This document shows, piece after piece, positions 34,799 through 43,151 of a stretch of 54,942 bases of DNA; within the stretch, counting starts at the first letter, position 1; every line of letters begins with the position of its first letter. This DNA is from an uncultured Eubacteriales bacterium (lineage in GTDB: Bacteria > Bacillota > Clostridia > Lachnospirales > Bianqueaceae). Both the position numbers and the translations under genes were made by a program. Location: NCBI GenBank assembly GCA_902796435.1, contig CADBPG010000086.1:1-54942 (forward strand), read 5' to 3'. Below the pieces are notes generated by a model. The model did no database searches and had not been told where the DNA came from. It saw only the letters and a program-made list of their open reading frames with translations.

Positions 34799-35011
34799 AT
34801 GAATACTATTTTCACACTGCTGATGGCGCGCGCCTGCTGTTGGAAGAAGGAAAAAGATGCTTTTGGAACGCTGGAACTGGTCCTTTTGCTTTGTGTATTG
34901 ATCGCGCTGGCGCTTTTATTCAAGAACACGATCGTGACCTTCGTCAGCAACATGCTGAAGACCATATCGACCCAGGGGTCCGGTTTCGATCCGGCCTCTC
35001 TGGCAAGATGA
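34799..35011 (+). CDS. Flp1-like pilin
   Basis: 70 residues. A short basic leader containing MARACCWKKEKDAFGTLELV, one hydrophobic helix (about 27-49) and a short polar tail. The G-TLE-- pattern (Gly followed four residues later by Glu) resembles the prepilin cleavage and Glu+5 of Flp pilins, with cleavage expected after FG. It sits in the middle of the Tad operon with a strong AAGGAGG. The obvious candidate for the major pilus subunit. Its stop overlaps the next ATG (ATGA). Confidence 0.8.
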   Translation: MNTIFTLLMARACCWKKEKDAFGTLELVLLLCVLIALALLFKNTIVTFVSNMLKTISTQGSGFDPASLAR

Positions 35012-35454
35012 GGCTTAAGGGCACCGCAACGGTAGAAGCGGCCATGATCTTCCCTTTGGTATTTCTGCTGTTGATGGTCTTCCTGCAGTATGCCTTGTAT
35101 CTGATGACCTGGGAACATGTGCAGGCGGCCTGCAATGAGGGGATCCTTGCGGGCCGCGCCCATGTGGCTGATGAAACGGCCGCGACGCACGTAGAAGATG
35201 TGCTGAGACACAGCCTGGCTGGGCGGGGCACGGCGGTTTCTGTGCGGCAGAGCCGCTGGCTTTTGATCCCGGTGCGGGAGATCAAAGCCCACTGCCTGTT
35301 CACTTTGTTTTTCCCAATGAAGATCGGGGTATGTGTCCGGGGCTATGAGGCATCCCCGGAGGAATTCTGCCAGATCACAGACCTGATCTGGGAATGTGCG
35401 GGCACACTTAAGGAGGCCGGGATCCTTACCGGCAAGTGGTGCGGAGGCGGTTAA
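35008..35454 (+). CDS. tadE: TadE-like minor pilin
   Basis: 148 residues. Starts with the TadE-type N-terminus KGTATVEAAMIFPLVFLLLM (Glu in the GTATVEAA pattern), one membrane helix, then an extracytoplasmic domain with AACNEGILAGRA. TadE/F proteins are pseudopilins processed by the prepilin peptidase and needed for assembly. ATG at 35008 overlaps the pilin stop; a longer out-of-context reading to 34840 is rejected because it would overlap the pilin gene fully. Confidence 0.85.
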   Translation: MRLKGTATVEAAMIFPLVFLLLMVFLQYALYLMTWEHVQAACNEGILAGRAHVADETAATHVEDVLRHSLAGRGTAVSVRQSRWLLIPVREIKAHCLFTLFFPMKIGVCVRGYEASPEEFCQITDLIWECAGTLKEAGILTGKWCGGG

Positions 35455-35470
35455 GACGAGATCCAAAAGA

Positions 35471-37405
35471 ATGAGGCCAGGTGGTCTTACGGTATTCTTC
35501 AGCATGATCATGAGCTGCGTGATCATTTTTATGATCGTGCTCTATACAGTCAGTCAGGCATTGATGGCTGGGGTCCGCGGCAGACAGGTTATGGATCTTT
35601 GTGCCGCAAGTGTCAAGGCGGGTTATGTGTATGAACTGTACCAGGAGTACGGTCTGTTTGCTCTGCTTTCCGAAACCGCCGCCAAGGAGGATCTGACCTT
35701 TTTCCTGCAGGAGAACTTAAGCAGCAGTCATGTGCAGGATATTCATCTGGCCACAGAACATGTACTGACAGAGCAGCAGGTATTTGAGGGCCAGATCCGT
35801 GCATTCATGCAGTACCGGATGCCGTTGAGGCTGATCGAGGAGTATACAGATCTTCTGCATCAGTTCCAGGAGATCGAAGACTGCTCCGCCGTGATCGATC
35901 AGGAGATCTCCCTCAGTGCCTGCACGGAAACATATGCCGCACTGTTTTCTTCTTTCATCACCGCACTGGAAGGTGTGGATGCCTACGGAGGTCAGGAGGA
36001 TGTCTATGTGAAAGGCTTCTGGTCGGAAGCATGGAGCAGATCCTCCTATCAGACACTTCTGGAAGAGGATCCCGGGGAAAAACCAGCGGCAGTGGCGGCA
36101 TGGCGCGAGCGTACGGAGCGCTTCTGCGAGGTGACAGAAGAAGCCCTGGAGGCCTGGACTGAGCTTGTGGCAGAGGGGCGCAGGATCCGGCCGGAGCTGG
36201 AAAGGTTGCTTGCACAGGCGGAAACAGAGGAGCAGAAGATGCAGATCCGGAAGATCCTGTCTTCTTTGCATACGGGCGGCAGCGAAGACCAGAGGATCCA
36301 GCAGATCCTGGAGCAGGATCTGTCCTACCTGAAACAAGCGGAGGAGGGACTGGATGCTCTGCTGGAGGGCTCCGATGAGGGAGATCCTGCAAAAGCATGG
36401 ACCCTGCTGCAGTATCAGACGGATCTCTATGTGGCCTATGAGCTGCAGCCGGTGCAGGAGGGAGAGTTATCCTCCTGGAGGAAACTCTGGAAGGAGCTCC
36501 AGCAGTATGTGACCGATCTTTCCGTCTATACAGGCAAAGGAGAAGCAGTCAGCGCCGAGGCGCAAAAGGATCTGCCATCCCGATCTATGCCAAGGTCTGA
36601 CAGGTCCGGACTCTCTTTGACAGAACTGTCGAGGATCATGGGACAGGCGTTGGAAGATGCCCCGGCGAATCTTCTACAGCGGGCCTGCATGGTCGAATAC
36701 GCCACGGGTATGTTCCGGAATCTGCGGGAACAGATAGACATTCAGGACGCCCACGGAAAACCGGCCCATTCCCTGCGGGGACGCGAGAAACGGGCCGGTG
36801 TATTCCGGGGTGAGCAGGAGTATATTCTGGCCGGCCATGGCAAGGATCTGAAGAACTGCCAGACAGTCCGGCTGGAGATCATCGGCCTGCGGATGCTCAG
36901 CAATCTGTGGTTTTTGAATACGAATCCTGAAAAGCGTGAGCTGATCAAGAGCATGGGGGCGATCGGCGGCATCGTCGCGCCGGGGTGGGGCGATCATGTG
37001 CTGGAAGGCCTGATCACTGCTGTCTGGGCAGGCGTGGAATCGATCTGTGATTATGAGATCCTGATCCATGGGGGCAAAGTGCCGGTGTTGAAATCCGCCC
37101 GCAGCTGGCATACGGACCTGCGCAATCTTTCACTGAAGGCCTGGCAGGAGGAAAAGGACCGGTGGACGGGCAAGGATACGAAGACACAGGGCCTTCCCTA
37201 TGAGGACTATATCAAGATCCTGTTGTGCTGCATGTCCAGTCGTAAACTGGAGGGAAGGATCCTGGATCTGATCCAGCTGAACCTGGGCCATTGGAGTGGG
37301 GTTTCTGTCCGCCTGGAACAGATGCCGGTGGCATTCCAGGCTTCCTGTACCTACAGGGTCAATGGAAGAAAGTATCAGGCTAAAGGAGCATATGGGTTTT
37401 CATGA
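35471..37405 (+). CDS. Large TadF/TadG-like pilus assembly protein (DUF5702-like)
   Basis: About 644 residues. One N-terminal membrane helix (GGLTVFFSMIMSCVIIFMIV, about residues 4-25) preceded by a basic leader, then a long, mostly helical extracytoplasmic region rich in Glu/Gln (coiled-coil between about 150 and 360) and a C-terminal globular part that contains LNLGHWSGVSVRLEQMPVAF. This layout matches the large clostridial Tad proteins annotated as DUF5702. The start is unsure: GTG 35396 would overlap tadE by 59 bp; ATG 35471, just before the hydrophobic helix, is preferred, though GGAGGCGG is about 20 nt away, so coupling to tadE is likely. Its last 4 bp overlap the next gene. Confidence 0.75.
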   Translation: MRPGGLTVFFSMIMSCVIIFMIVLYTVSQALMAGVRGRQVMDLCAASVKAGYVYELYQEYGLFALLSETAAKEDLTFFLQENLSSSHVQDIHLATEHVLTEQQVFEGQIRAFMQYRMPLRLIEEYTDLLHQFQEIEDCSAVIDQEISLSACTETYAALFSSFITALEGVDAYGGQEDVYVKGFWSEAWSRSSYQTLLEEDPGEKPAAVAAWRERTERFCEVTEEALEAWTELVAEGRRIRPELERLLAQAETEEQKMQIRKILSSLHTGGSEDQRIQQILEQDLSYLKQAEEGLDALLEGSDEGDPAKAWTLLQYQTDLYVAYELQPVQEGELSSWRKLWKELQQYVTDLSVYTGKGEAVSAEAQKDLPSRSMPRSDRSGLSLTELSRIMGQALEDAPANLLQRACMVEYATGMFRNLREQIDIQDAHGKPAHSLRGREKRAGVFRGEQEYILAGHGKDLKNCQTVRLEIIGLRMLSNLWFLNTNPEKRELIKSMGAIGGIVAPGWGDHVLEGLITAVWAGVESICDYEILIHGGKVPVLKSARSWHTDLRNLSLKAWQEEKDRWTGKDTKTQGLPYEDYIKILLCCMSSRKLEGRILDLIQLNLGHWSGVSVRLEQMPVAFQASCTYRVNGRKYQAKGAYGFS

Positions 37406-38328
37406 AGAAAAAAGCAGGTGCATTGACGGTCGAAGCTTCGATCCTGGTACCAGTCGCCTTTGTCGTTCTACTGCCGTTCCTGTTCATAATCCGCACAGTA
37501 TATATTTATGACGCGGTCCAGTCGGCCGCGATGGACACAGCCGGGCTGATGAGTACGGTCTTCTATCTTTCGGAGAAGCTACCGGAATCAGGGGAGCTGG
37601 AGCAGACGGTCAGAGAAAAGGCAGAGGCGGCGGTTCAGACCTATATTCCCGAGTACCAGGGGTTTCTGGACACTTTGTCGAGCGTCGCACAGGAATCCGG
37701 CGCGGGGTTGTTCGTCAAGAACCTTGCACTGCAGCAGGTCGCCCGGTTCTTTTGTGCCCATCTGCTGCAGGACCGAGAAATGCTGGAGCAGGGAATCCGT
37801 GGTGGCACCGGCAGGATCTCCTATGTACTGTCCGATTTCTTTCTGGAGAAAGGGGGCAGGACAGATCTTTTCCGGATGACCTTGCTGTACGAGCTCACAT
37901 TTCCCTTTAACAGCAGATTCGCCACATTGCGGCCGGTCCTGGTCTCTGCCACGGCACGCAAGTTTTTAGGCGTCTCCCTGTCCGGCCATGGCTCCGACGG
38001 GGCACAGTCTGCACAGGAGGATATCTCCGGTGTTTATTACCGGATCCAGAACGGGACCCATTATCACACAGCCTCCTGCTATCTGATCGACAAAACACTG
38101 CATACTCTGTCCTTACAGGAAGCCAAGGCACAGGGATATACGGCCTGCAGTTATTGTAAAGATCAGGTGGGGCAGGTCGTAGTCATCACCCATGGAGGCA
38201 CCCGGTATCATGCACCGAACTGCTATCATATCGGCAGTCAGATCAGCACCTTGACCTGGGACGAGATCTGCCAGGGAGGATACCAGCCTTGCCAGATCTG
38301 CATTGGAGGTGGAACGTGGTTTGGATAA
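37402..38328 (+). CDS. TadE-like protein with two C-terminal Cys/His repeats
   Basis: 308 residues. N-terminus KKKAGALTVEASILVPVAFV (TadE/F type with Glu in LTVEAS) and one membrane helix. The middle is an extracytoplasmic domain of about 180 residues. The C-terminus (about 213-306) holds two copies of an Ada-like unit: YHTASCYLI with YTACSYC, and YHAPNCYHI with YQPCQIC. Each has His-x4-Cys followed about 23 residues later by Cys-x2-Cys, a plausible zinc site. ATGA overlap with the upstream gene. Pseudopilin role is inferred from position and N-terminus; the Cys/His unit is unusual for a Tad protein. Confidence 0.83.
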   Translation: MKKKAGALTVEASILVPVAFVVLLPFLFIIRTVYIYDAVQSAAMDTAGLMSTVFYLSEKLPESGELEQTVREKAEAAVQTYIPEYQGFLDTLSSVAQESGAGLFVKNLALQQVARFFCAHLLQDREMLEQGIRGGTGRISYVLSDFFLEKGGRTDLFRMTLLYELTFPFNSRFATLRPVLVSATARKFLGVSLSGHGSDGAQSAQEDISGVYYRIQNGTHYHTASCYLIDKTLHTLSLQEAKAQGYTACSYCKDQVGQVVVITHGGTRYHAPNCYHIGSQISTLTWDEICQGGYQPCQICIGGGTWFG

Positions 38329-38750
38329 GTGAAATTGTGGCCCTCGGATTGCTCTTGTGGCTCGCCCTCTATGACCGCAGGACCCTGAAGGTCCCGGTCT
38401 ACGGCCTGCTTGCCTTCTTCGGCCTTGGGCTGGTGCGCCTTGTGGCCCTGGAACGGCAGGCCCTTGTGGGGCAGTGCCTGCTCAGTTTCTGGGTCGTGCT
38501 GTGCCTGTGGCTGGCGGGGCGGGCCTCGGGCCATGGCATTGGCAGTGGGGATATCTGGCTTCTGGCAGCCTTGCCTTTCTGGCGGACGGGTATCGGCCTT
38601 TTGTGGACTTTCCTGATCGCTTTTTTCTGCGCTGCGGTCTACGGGCTGCTGCGCTTTGGCATCAAAGGAAGAAAGCAGCAGTTCCCCTTTGTGCCATGGA
38701 TCGCTTTAGGGTATGCTGCGGGCAGTATAGTTCTGCTCAGGAAAGGATAG
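38316..38750 (+). CDS. A24-family prepilin peptidase (TadV/CpaA type)
   Basis: 144 residues, GTG start at 38316 with GGAGGTGG at 38305-38312. Polytopic, with the two catalytic aspartates of the family: YDRRTLKVPV after the first helix (Asp in D-x5-VP) and GIGSGDIWLL (GxGD motif). Length fits the short TadV/CpaA form without the methylase domain. Cleaves the leader of the Flp pilin and the TadE-like proteins. Overlaps the preceding gene by 13 bp. Confidence 0.88.
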   Translation: MVWISEIVALGLLLWLALYDRRTLKVPVYGLLAFFGLGLVRLVALERQALVGQCLLSFWVVLCLWLAGRASGHGIGSGDIWLLAALPFWRTGIGLLWTFLIAFFCAAVYGLLRFGIKGRKQQFPFVPWIALGYAAGSIVLLRKG

Positions 38751-38753
38751 AAC

Positions 38754-39434
38754 ATGGTCATGGAAGATATGCTGCAGATCAAAGAAGGGGAGGATACCCG
38801 CCAGATCATCGTAAAGGTTGCAGAGGAGACAGTGATCAGTTATCAGCGGGAGATCCTGCGCCATGGCCAGGCGGCTTTTTGCCTGTCGTGCACAGAAGAC
38901 GGGCGGAAAGCATTCTATGAGATTTCCTGCACCAATGCCCTGGACCGGTTCGGAGCAGGACGGCCATCTGTCGAAGCGATCCTGGACCTTTTGGAAGCGG
39001 TCTGCAGGCTGGAGGCGGCATCCGAGGAAATGTTCCTGGATATTGAACGGTGGTGCTGGAATATGGCCTGCTGGACGTGGAACGGGGCGGCGAAAGAACT
39101 TAAGGGCATCTATGTACCGGACCATAGGTATAGGATGGACAGAGGTGCGTTTTTGCATCATCTGATCGCACAACTGATGCGCTATTGCCTGGAGGATCAT
39201 TGGGCAGAGGAAGGGACGATCCTCTTCCTGCACCGCCTGTACAATAGGGCAGAGGACCTTGCATCCGGCGCACTGCCATTGCCAGCTTTCATCGAAGAAG
39301 AAAAGAAGAAAGCAGAACCACCGAAGGCAGATCCTGCGCCGGTGGAGGTATATACACCGCCGAAGGAAGGTTTCTGGCGCCGGTTCCGGAAACGGTTCCT
39401 GCGCAGGAGAAGGGTCGCTTTACCTTTTAGTTGA
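38754..39434 (+). CDS. DUF6382-like cytoplasmic protein at the end of the Tad locus
   Basis: 226 residues, no signal peptide or membrane segment. N-terminal 150 residues are globular (VISYQREILRHG, AFYEISCTNALDRF, EMFLDIERWCWNM); the tail is a Pro/Lys/Arg-rich linker ending in a very basic stretch (FWRRFRKRFLRRRR). In other clostridial Tad loci a DUF6382 domain is followed by an FHA domain; here the FHA part is missing and the basic tail is in its place. AAAGGA at 38743-38748 serves 38754 (ATG) or 38760. Function unknown; the link to the Tad system is by position. Confidence 0.6.
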   Translation: MVMEDMLQIKEGEDTRQIIVKVAEETVISYQREILRHGQAAFCLSCTEDGRKAFYEISCTNALDRFGAGRPSVEAILDLLEAVCRLEAASEEMFLDIERWCWNMACWTWNGAAKELKGIYVPDHRYRMDRGAFLHHLIAQLMRYCLEDHWAEEGTILFLHRLYNRAEDLASGALPLPAFIEEEKKKAEPPKADPAPVEVYTPPKEGFWRRFRKRFLRRRRVALPFS

Positions 39435-39447
39435 AGTATGATACAAT
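39419..39447 (+). promoter_or_regulatory. Promoter of the methyltransferase/hslO pair
   Basis: TTTACC (39419-39424), 17 bp, TACAAT (39442-39447), extended -10 TG at 39439-39440. Overlaps the end of the preceding gene. Confidence 0.65.
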
Positions 39448-39478
39448 ACAGAACGATGATCAATGCGAGGTGAACAGA

Positions 39479-40219
39479 ATGTATCAGGAATTTGCCCGTG
39501 TCTATGACGAATTCATGGAAACGATCCCTTATGAAGCCTGGGCGGACCATATCGAGAGCGTCTGGCATCAGCATGGGGAGCGGCCGGAACTGGTCCTGGA
39601 CCTGGCCTGCGGTACCGGAGGCCTGGCGCTGGAGCTCAGCCGCCGCGGATATGATATGATCGGTGCGGATCTTTCCATCGAGATGCTGGAAGAAGCCCAG
39701 GAAAAGTCGGCCTGTGCAGGACAGAACATCCTGTGGATCCACCAGGATATGCGGGAACTGGAATTGTTCGGCACGGTGGATGCCATCGTCTGCACCTGCG
39801 ACAGTCTGAACTATATCACAGACTTGCAGGACCTGGAGCAGGTATTCCAGAGGGTCGCCATGTTCCTGGAACCTGGGGGCACATTCCTGTTCGACATCAA
39901 TACACCGTATAAATATGAGTATGTGCTCGCGGATCATACCTATGCTGATACCTACGAGGACGCTGCCTTCATCTGGCAGAATGAATATGATCCACAAACA
40001 CGGGAGAATGAATACCAGGTCACGTTTTTTGTTGAGGATGAGAAGGACCGGTATACACGTTATGAAGAACTGCACATCCAGAAAGCCTATTCCTTTGAGG
40101 AGATCCGCGCCTGCTTTACAAAGGCCGGATTTACCGAGGAGGGCTTTTATGGAGAACTATCGCTGAAGGCACCGGATGCAACAGCAGAAAGAGTGCATTT
40201 TATCATTCGCAAGAACTAG
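39479..40219 (+). CDS. Class I SAM-dependent methyltransferase
   Basis: 246 residues. Motif I VLDLACGTGGLALELSRRGY, then MIGADLSIEMLEEA, HQDMRELELFGTVDAIVCTC and DSLNYI, and LEPGGTFLFDINTPYKYE: a methyltransferase_25/YqeM-like fold. Substrate unknown; in Bacillota such a gene is often next to hslO or in the yqeM context and acts on RNA or small molecules. Start at 39479 after GCGAGGTGA; the earlier in-frame ATG at 39431 overlaps the promoter. hslO follows after 18 bp. Confidence 0.87.
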   Translation: MYQEFARVYDEFMETIPYEAWADHIESVWHQHGERPELVLDLACGTGGLALELSRRGYDMIGADLSIEMLEEAQEKSACAGQNILWIHQDMRELELFGTVDAIVCTCDSLNYITDLQDLEQVFQRVAMFLEPGGTFLFDINTPYKYEYVLADHTYADTYEDAAFIWQNEYDPQTRENEYQVTFFVEDEKDRYTRYEELHIQKAYSFEEIRACFTKAGFTEEGFYGELSLKAPDATAERVHFIIRKN

Positions 40220-40237
40220 AGAAAAGAGGAAATGATC

Positions 40238-41122
40238 ATGCAGGATTATATGATCAGAGCTACGGCGGCCGACGGACAGATCGCGGCCTACGCGGCTGTC
40301 ACCACCCAGATGGTAGATGAGGCCAGAAGAAGACACGGGACGTCTCCCGTGGTCACGGCGGCCCTGGGCCGTACCATGACGGCTGCTGGACTGATGGGCT
40401 GGCAGCTGAAGGATGAGGATGAATCCCTGACGATCCAGATCGATGGCGATGGCCCGATCGAGCGGATCGTCGCGGTCTCCAACTGTAATGGAGAAGTGAA
40501 GGGTTATGTGCACAATCCGGATGTCGATCTGCCGTTGAACAGCAAGGGTAAGCTGGATGTGGGCGGTGCTGTCGGCCTGGGCGTGATGAGCATCATCAAG
40601 GATATCGGCCTGAAGGAGCCCTACATTGGCCGCACTCATCTGGTCTCCAGCGAGATCGCAGAGGATCTGGCATATTATTTCACCGCTTCGGAACAGGTGC
40701 CCTCCGCGGTAGCACTGGGCGTCCTGGTGCGCAAGGATCAGAGTGTCTGGACCTCCGGCGGTTTCATCCTGCAGATGATGCCCGGTGCTTCCGATGAAAC
40801 AGCAGAAGCCTTGCAGGAGATCGTTTCCAACTTCATGCCGGTGACGGAATACTTCGCCATGGGACACACCCCGGAAGAACTGCTGGATGTGCTGCTTTCT
40901 GATTTCGGCTATCACATTCTGGATAAAAAAGAAATCTGCTTCCACTGCGACTGTAACAAAGACCGCGTGGCGCGTGCCTTGTTAAGCGTAGGAGAAGCAG
41001 AGCTTCAGCAGATGATCGATGAGGGTGAGACCATCGAGATGAGTTGTCATTATTGTGGAGAAAAGTATTACTTCACAGTAGATGAAATGAAAGAACTTTT
41101 GGCAAAGGGCAAGCAGGATTAA
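40238..41122 (+). CDS. hslO: Redox-regulated chaperonin Hsp33
   Basis: 294 residues. Oxidative-stress holdase activated by release of zinc from four cysteines, seen at the C-terminus as CDC (in CFHCDCNKDR) and CHYC. N-terminal core: MIRATAADGQIAAYAAVTTQ, GRTMTAAGLMGWQLKDE and VQIDGDGPIE-like ITIQ segment, VGLGVMSIIKDIGLKEPYIG. AAGAGGA (40224-40230) favours ATG 40238 over 40232. The stop interlocks with that of the convergent DUF3783 gene in a shared TTAA. Confidence 0.95.
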   Translation: MQDYMIRATAADGQIAAYAAVTTQMVDEARRRHGTSPVVTAALGRTMTAAGLMGWQLKDEDESLTIQIDGDGPIERIVAVSNCNGEVKGYVHNPDVDLPLNSKGKLDVGGAVGLGVMSIIKDIGLKEPYIGRTHLVSSEIAEDLAYYFTASEQVPSAVALGVLVRKDQSVWTSGGFILQMMPGASDETAEALQEIVSNFMPVTEYFAMGHTPEELLDVLLSDFGYHILDKKEICFHCDCNKDRVARALLSVGEAELQQMIDEGETIEMSCHYCGEKYYFTVDEMKELLAKGKQD

Positions 41123-41529
41123 TCCTGACCCTGCTGATTGCGCATGTTGCGCATCTGCATGTGTTCCAACAGCAGATGGCCATAGAGCGTTTTCAGCGGC
41201 CACTGGATATTAGTATCGGTGACCATGGCCTTTAGGGCCACAGGTGCGATCCCGGAGGTGCGCAGGGCTTTCAAAAGCGCATCCAGGCGCAGGTTCGACA
41301 GACCATGCAGGATCAGCATTTCACCCTGCGGCGCTGTGCCAGAGGAGGGCGCAGGGACCGTGGCAGAAAAGCCCTGGTGCCTAAGCAGATAGCCCAGTGT
41401 CTGGTCCGCATCTGTGGGTGTTACGATTTTATGCGGCATAGCCAGCCGGTCCAACAGCGCAAGGAGTGCCTCCTGACGTTCGGCCGGCTGGATGTTGTAT
41501 AATAAAACGATTTCTTGGGTGGGTTGCAT
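41119..41529 (-). CDS. DUF3783-type small protein
   Basis: 136 residues, cytoplasmic. Begins QEIVLLYNIQPAERQEALLA and continues with a ferredoxin-like alternation and LILHGLSNLRLDALLKALRT, which matches the DUF3783 family common in Lachnospiraceae (unknown function). CGGAGG lies before the ATG. Downstream of tRNA-Leu on the same strand but separated by a terminator. Ends MRNMRNQQGQD. Stop shared with hslO in TTAA; no terminator between the convergent genes. Confidence 0.7.
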   Translation of the reverse strand: MQPTQEIVLLYNIQPAERQEALLALLDRLAMPHKIVTPTDADQTLGYLLRHQGFSATVPAPSSGTAPQGEMLILHGLSNLRLDALLKALRTSGIAPVALKAMVTDTNIQWPLKTLYGHLLLEHMQMRNMRNQQGQD

Positions 41530-41549
41530 AGGTTCAGCCTCCGGAAGAT

Positions 41550-41580
41550 AAAAAAATAAGGTCTTCTTTACGAAGACCTA
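41550..41580 (-). terminator. Intrinsic terminator of tRNA-Leu
   Basis: Minus strand: AGGTCTTC, loop GTAAA, GAAGACCT, then TATTTTTTTAT. Confidence 0.92.
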
Positions 41581-41581
41581 T

Positions 41582-41664
41582 GCGGATGAAGGGACTCGAA
41601 CCCCCACGACCTTGCGATCACTAGAACCTGAATCTAGCGCGTCTGCCAATTCCGCCACATCCGC
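41582..41664 (-). tRNA. tRNA-Leu (anticodon CAG)
   Basis: 83 nt, class II tRNA. Acceptor GCGGATG/CATCCGC, anticodon stem CTAGA/TCTAG with loop TTCAGGT (anticodon CAG), long variable arm, T-loop GTTCGAGTC. CCA is not encoded. Promoter at 41716-41688, terminator at 41580. Confidence 0.95.
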
Positions 41665-41687
41665 TTGTGTTCCTGCGAACATCGAAT

Positions 41688-41716
41688 ATATTATCATAGT
41701 TCATGTGTCTTGTCAA
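41688..41716 (-). promoter_or_regulatory. Promoter of tRNA-Leu
   Basis: Minus strand: TTGACA (41716-41711), 17 bp, TAATAT (41693-41688), extended -10 TGA. Confidence 0.88.
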
Positions 41717-41778
41717 CAAGGTATTTCGATTTTTTTCAAAAAACTGAGTGAAGTCTTCAGATCGGGAAAAGGAGCGTC

Positions 41779-42534
41779 ATGATGCAGACATATCTTTTGG
41801 AAGGATGTATCGATAGTGTTGCCTCTGCCATAGCGGCGGAACGGGGCGGTGCCAATCGCTTGGAGGTCTGTGCGGATCTGCCTGTCGGCGGGACCACCGT
41901 CCGCCCATCGGTCTTTCGACAGATCCGGGCGCGGGTGCAGATCCCGCTCCGTGTTTTGATCCGCCCACGCTTTGGGGACTTTCTTTTCGAGGAAGTACAG
42001 GTCCAGGAGATGGAGGAGGACATCCGGACATTGAAAGACCTGGGGGCAGATGGTGTTGTGATCGGCGCACTCAGGCCAGACGGCACCTTGGACCGGGACA
42101 TCCTGGAAAGGCTGATCCGGGCGGCGGATCCTTTGCCGGTCACGCTGCACCGTGCCTTTGATATGACCTGCGACCCGGCTCAGGCGCTGGAGGATGCGGT
42201 CGCCTTAGGCATCGAAACGATCCTGACCTCCGGCCAAAGAGATGCCTGTGTGGATGGCAAAGAACTGCTTGCGGCCTTGCACAAACAGGCGGCGGGCCGG
42301 ATACATATCATGTGCGGCAGCGGTGTCAAACCGGCCATCATCGAGGATCTGGCAAGAGCTACGGGGATCCGCTGCTTCCATATGTCCGGCAGCAGGACCC
42401 GGGAGAGTGGGATGATCTACCGCAATCCCAACGTACACATGGGTCTTAAGGAGATCAGCGAGTATGAGATCCGCGAGTCGGACGAGGAGCAGTTCCGGCA
42501 GGCGGCCCATATCTTACGACAGCTGTATGGGTGA
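41779..42534 (+). CDS. cutC: CutC family protein
   Basis: 251 residues. TIM-barrel family: [46 protein letters not shown]-like block ([14 protein letters not shown]), [39 protein letters not shown] and [14 protein letters not shown]. Named for copper homeostasis, but the enzymatic role is not established. AAGGAG at 41766-41771 precedes ATG 41779 (a second ATG follows at once). Stand-alone between tRNA-Leu and a flavodoxin-like gene. Confidence 0.92.
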   Translation: MMQTYLLEGCIDSVASAIAAERGGANRLEVCADLPVGGTTVRPSVFRQIRARVQIPLRVLIRPRFGDFLFEEVQVQEMEEDIRTLKDLGADGVVIGALRPDGTLDRDILERLIRAADPLPVTLHRAFDMTCDPAQALEDAVALGIETILTSGQRDACVDGKELLAALHKQAAGRIHIMCGSGVKPAIIEDLARATGIRCFHMSGSRTRESGMIYRNPNVHMGLKEISEYEIRESDEEQFRQAAHILRQLYG

Positions 42535-42551
42535 AATTTCATAGTAAGATA

Positions 42552-42580
42552 TTGATTTACATGGGAAACGATGTTAAAAT
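42552..42580 (+). promoter_or_regulatory. Promoter of the 145-residue flavodoxin-like gene
   Basis: TTGATT (42552-42557), 17 bp, TAAAAT (42575-42580), extended -10 TG at 42572-42573. The leader carries a CCGCAT/ATGCGG hairpin (42598-42613). Confidence 0.8.
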
Positions 42581-42638
42581 AGAATAAATAATAAGTTCCG
42601 CATCAGAATGCGGTATCATCAAGAAAGGACTGATTCCC

Positions 42639-43076
42639 ATGAAATTACAGACATTCTTCTTCAGCAAGGACGAGCACGGCGGACAGGCACGTCTGATCGG
42701 CGAGCAGCTCGGTAATCTTTTTAAGTGCAAATGTGACCAGATTCCTCCGGCATATCAGTGCAATAAAGAGAAACTCGTCATCCTTACCTACGAAAAGTAT
42801 GGCAAGCTGCAGAAGAAGTTTACCGAATTTGTTGAAAGCCTGACCACCGACAAGGTCCTGAACGTTGCGCTGATCGAGCTGTCCAACACAGGTAACGAAG
42901 GTTTCAACGAACTGAAGACCATCTTCGACAAGAACGGTGTCAAGGTCGTAGATACCCTGGGCCTGACGGTCAAGAAGGGCCTGTTCAGCTCTCCGAAGCT
43001 GACGGACGATCAGATCAAGACGGCTGTCGATTTCGCGCACAAGATCGCGGCGTCCATGTTCGATTCCATCAATTGA
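42639..43076 (+). CDS. Flavodoxin-like small protein of unknown function
   Basis: 145 residues, cytoplasmic. The order of strands and helices looks like a flavodoxin fold (TFFFSKDEHGGQARLIGEQL, then CDQIPPAYQCNKEKLVILTY and KVLNVALIELSNTGNEGF), but the phosphate-binding loop T/S-x-T-G-x-T of flavodoxins is replaced by SKDEHGGQA, so FMN binding is doubtful. AAGAAAGGA precedes the ATG. It has its own promoter and terminator and codon use of a well-expressed gene. I do not recognise a named family. Confidence 0.7.
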   Translation: MKLQTFFFSKDEHGGQARLIGEQLGNLFKCKCDQIPPAYQCNKEKLVILTYEKYGKLQKKFTEFVESLTTDKVLNVALIELSNTGNEGFNELKTIFDKNGVKVVDTLGLTVKKGLFSSPKLTDDQIKTAVDFAHKIAASMFDSIN

Positions 43077-43087
43077 TCAGTTTTTTA

Positions 43088-43119
43088 CAAAATCATCCTC
43101 TGCGGAGGGTGGTTTTTTT
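43088..43119 (+). terminator. Intrinsic terminator
   Basis: ATCATCCTC, loop TGCG, GAGGGTGGT followed by seven T: strong hairpin after the flavodoxin-like gene. Confidence 0.9.
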
Positions 43120-43151
43120 ATGCCCAAAACCAGCGGATCTTAAGAATGCGG

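Noticed and set aside
34840-35007. N-terminal extension of the TadE gene
   Set aside because: Lies fully within the Flp pilin gene in another frame; the pseudopilin leader starts at 35008.
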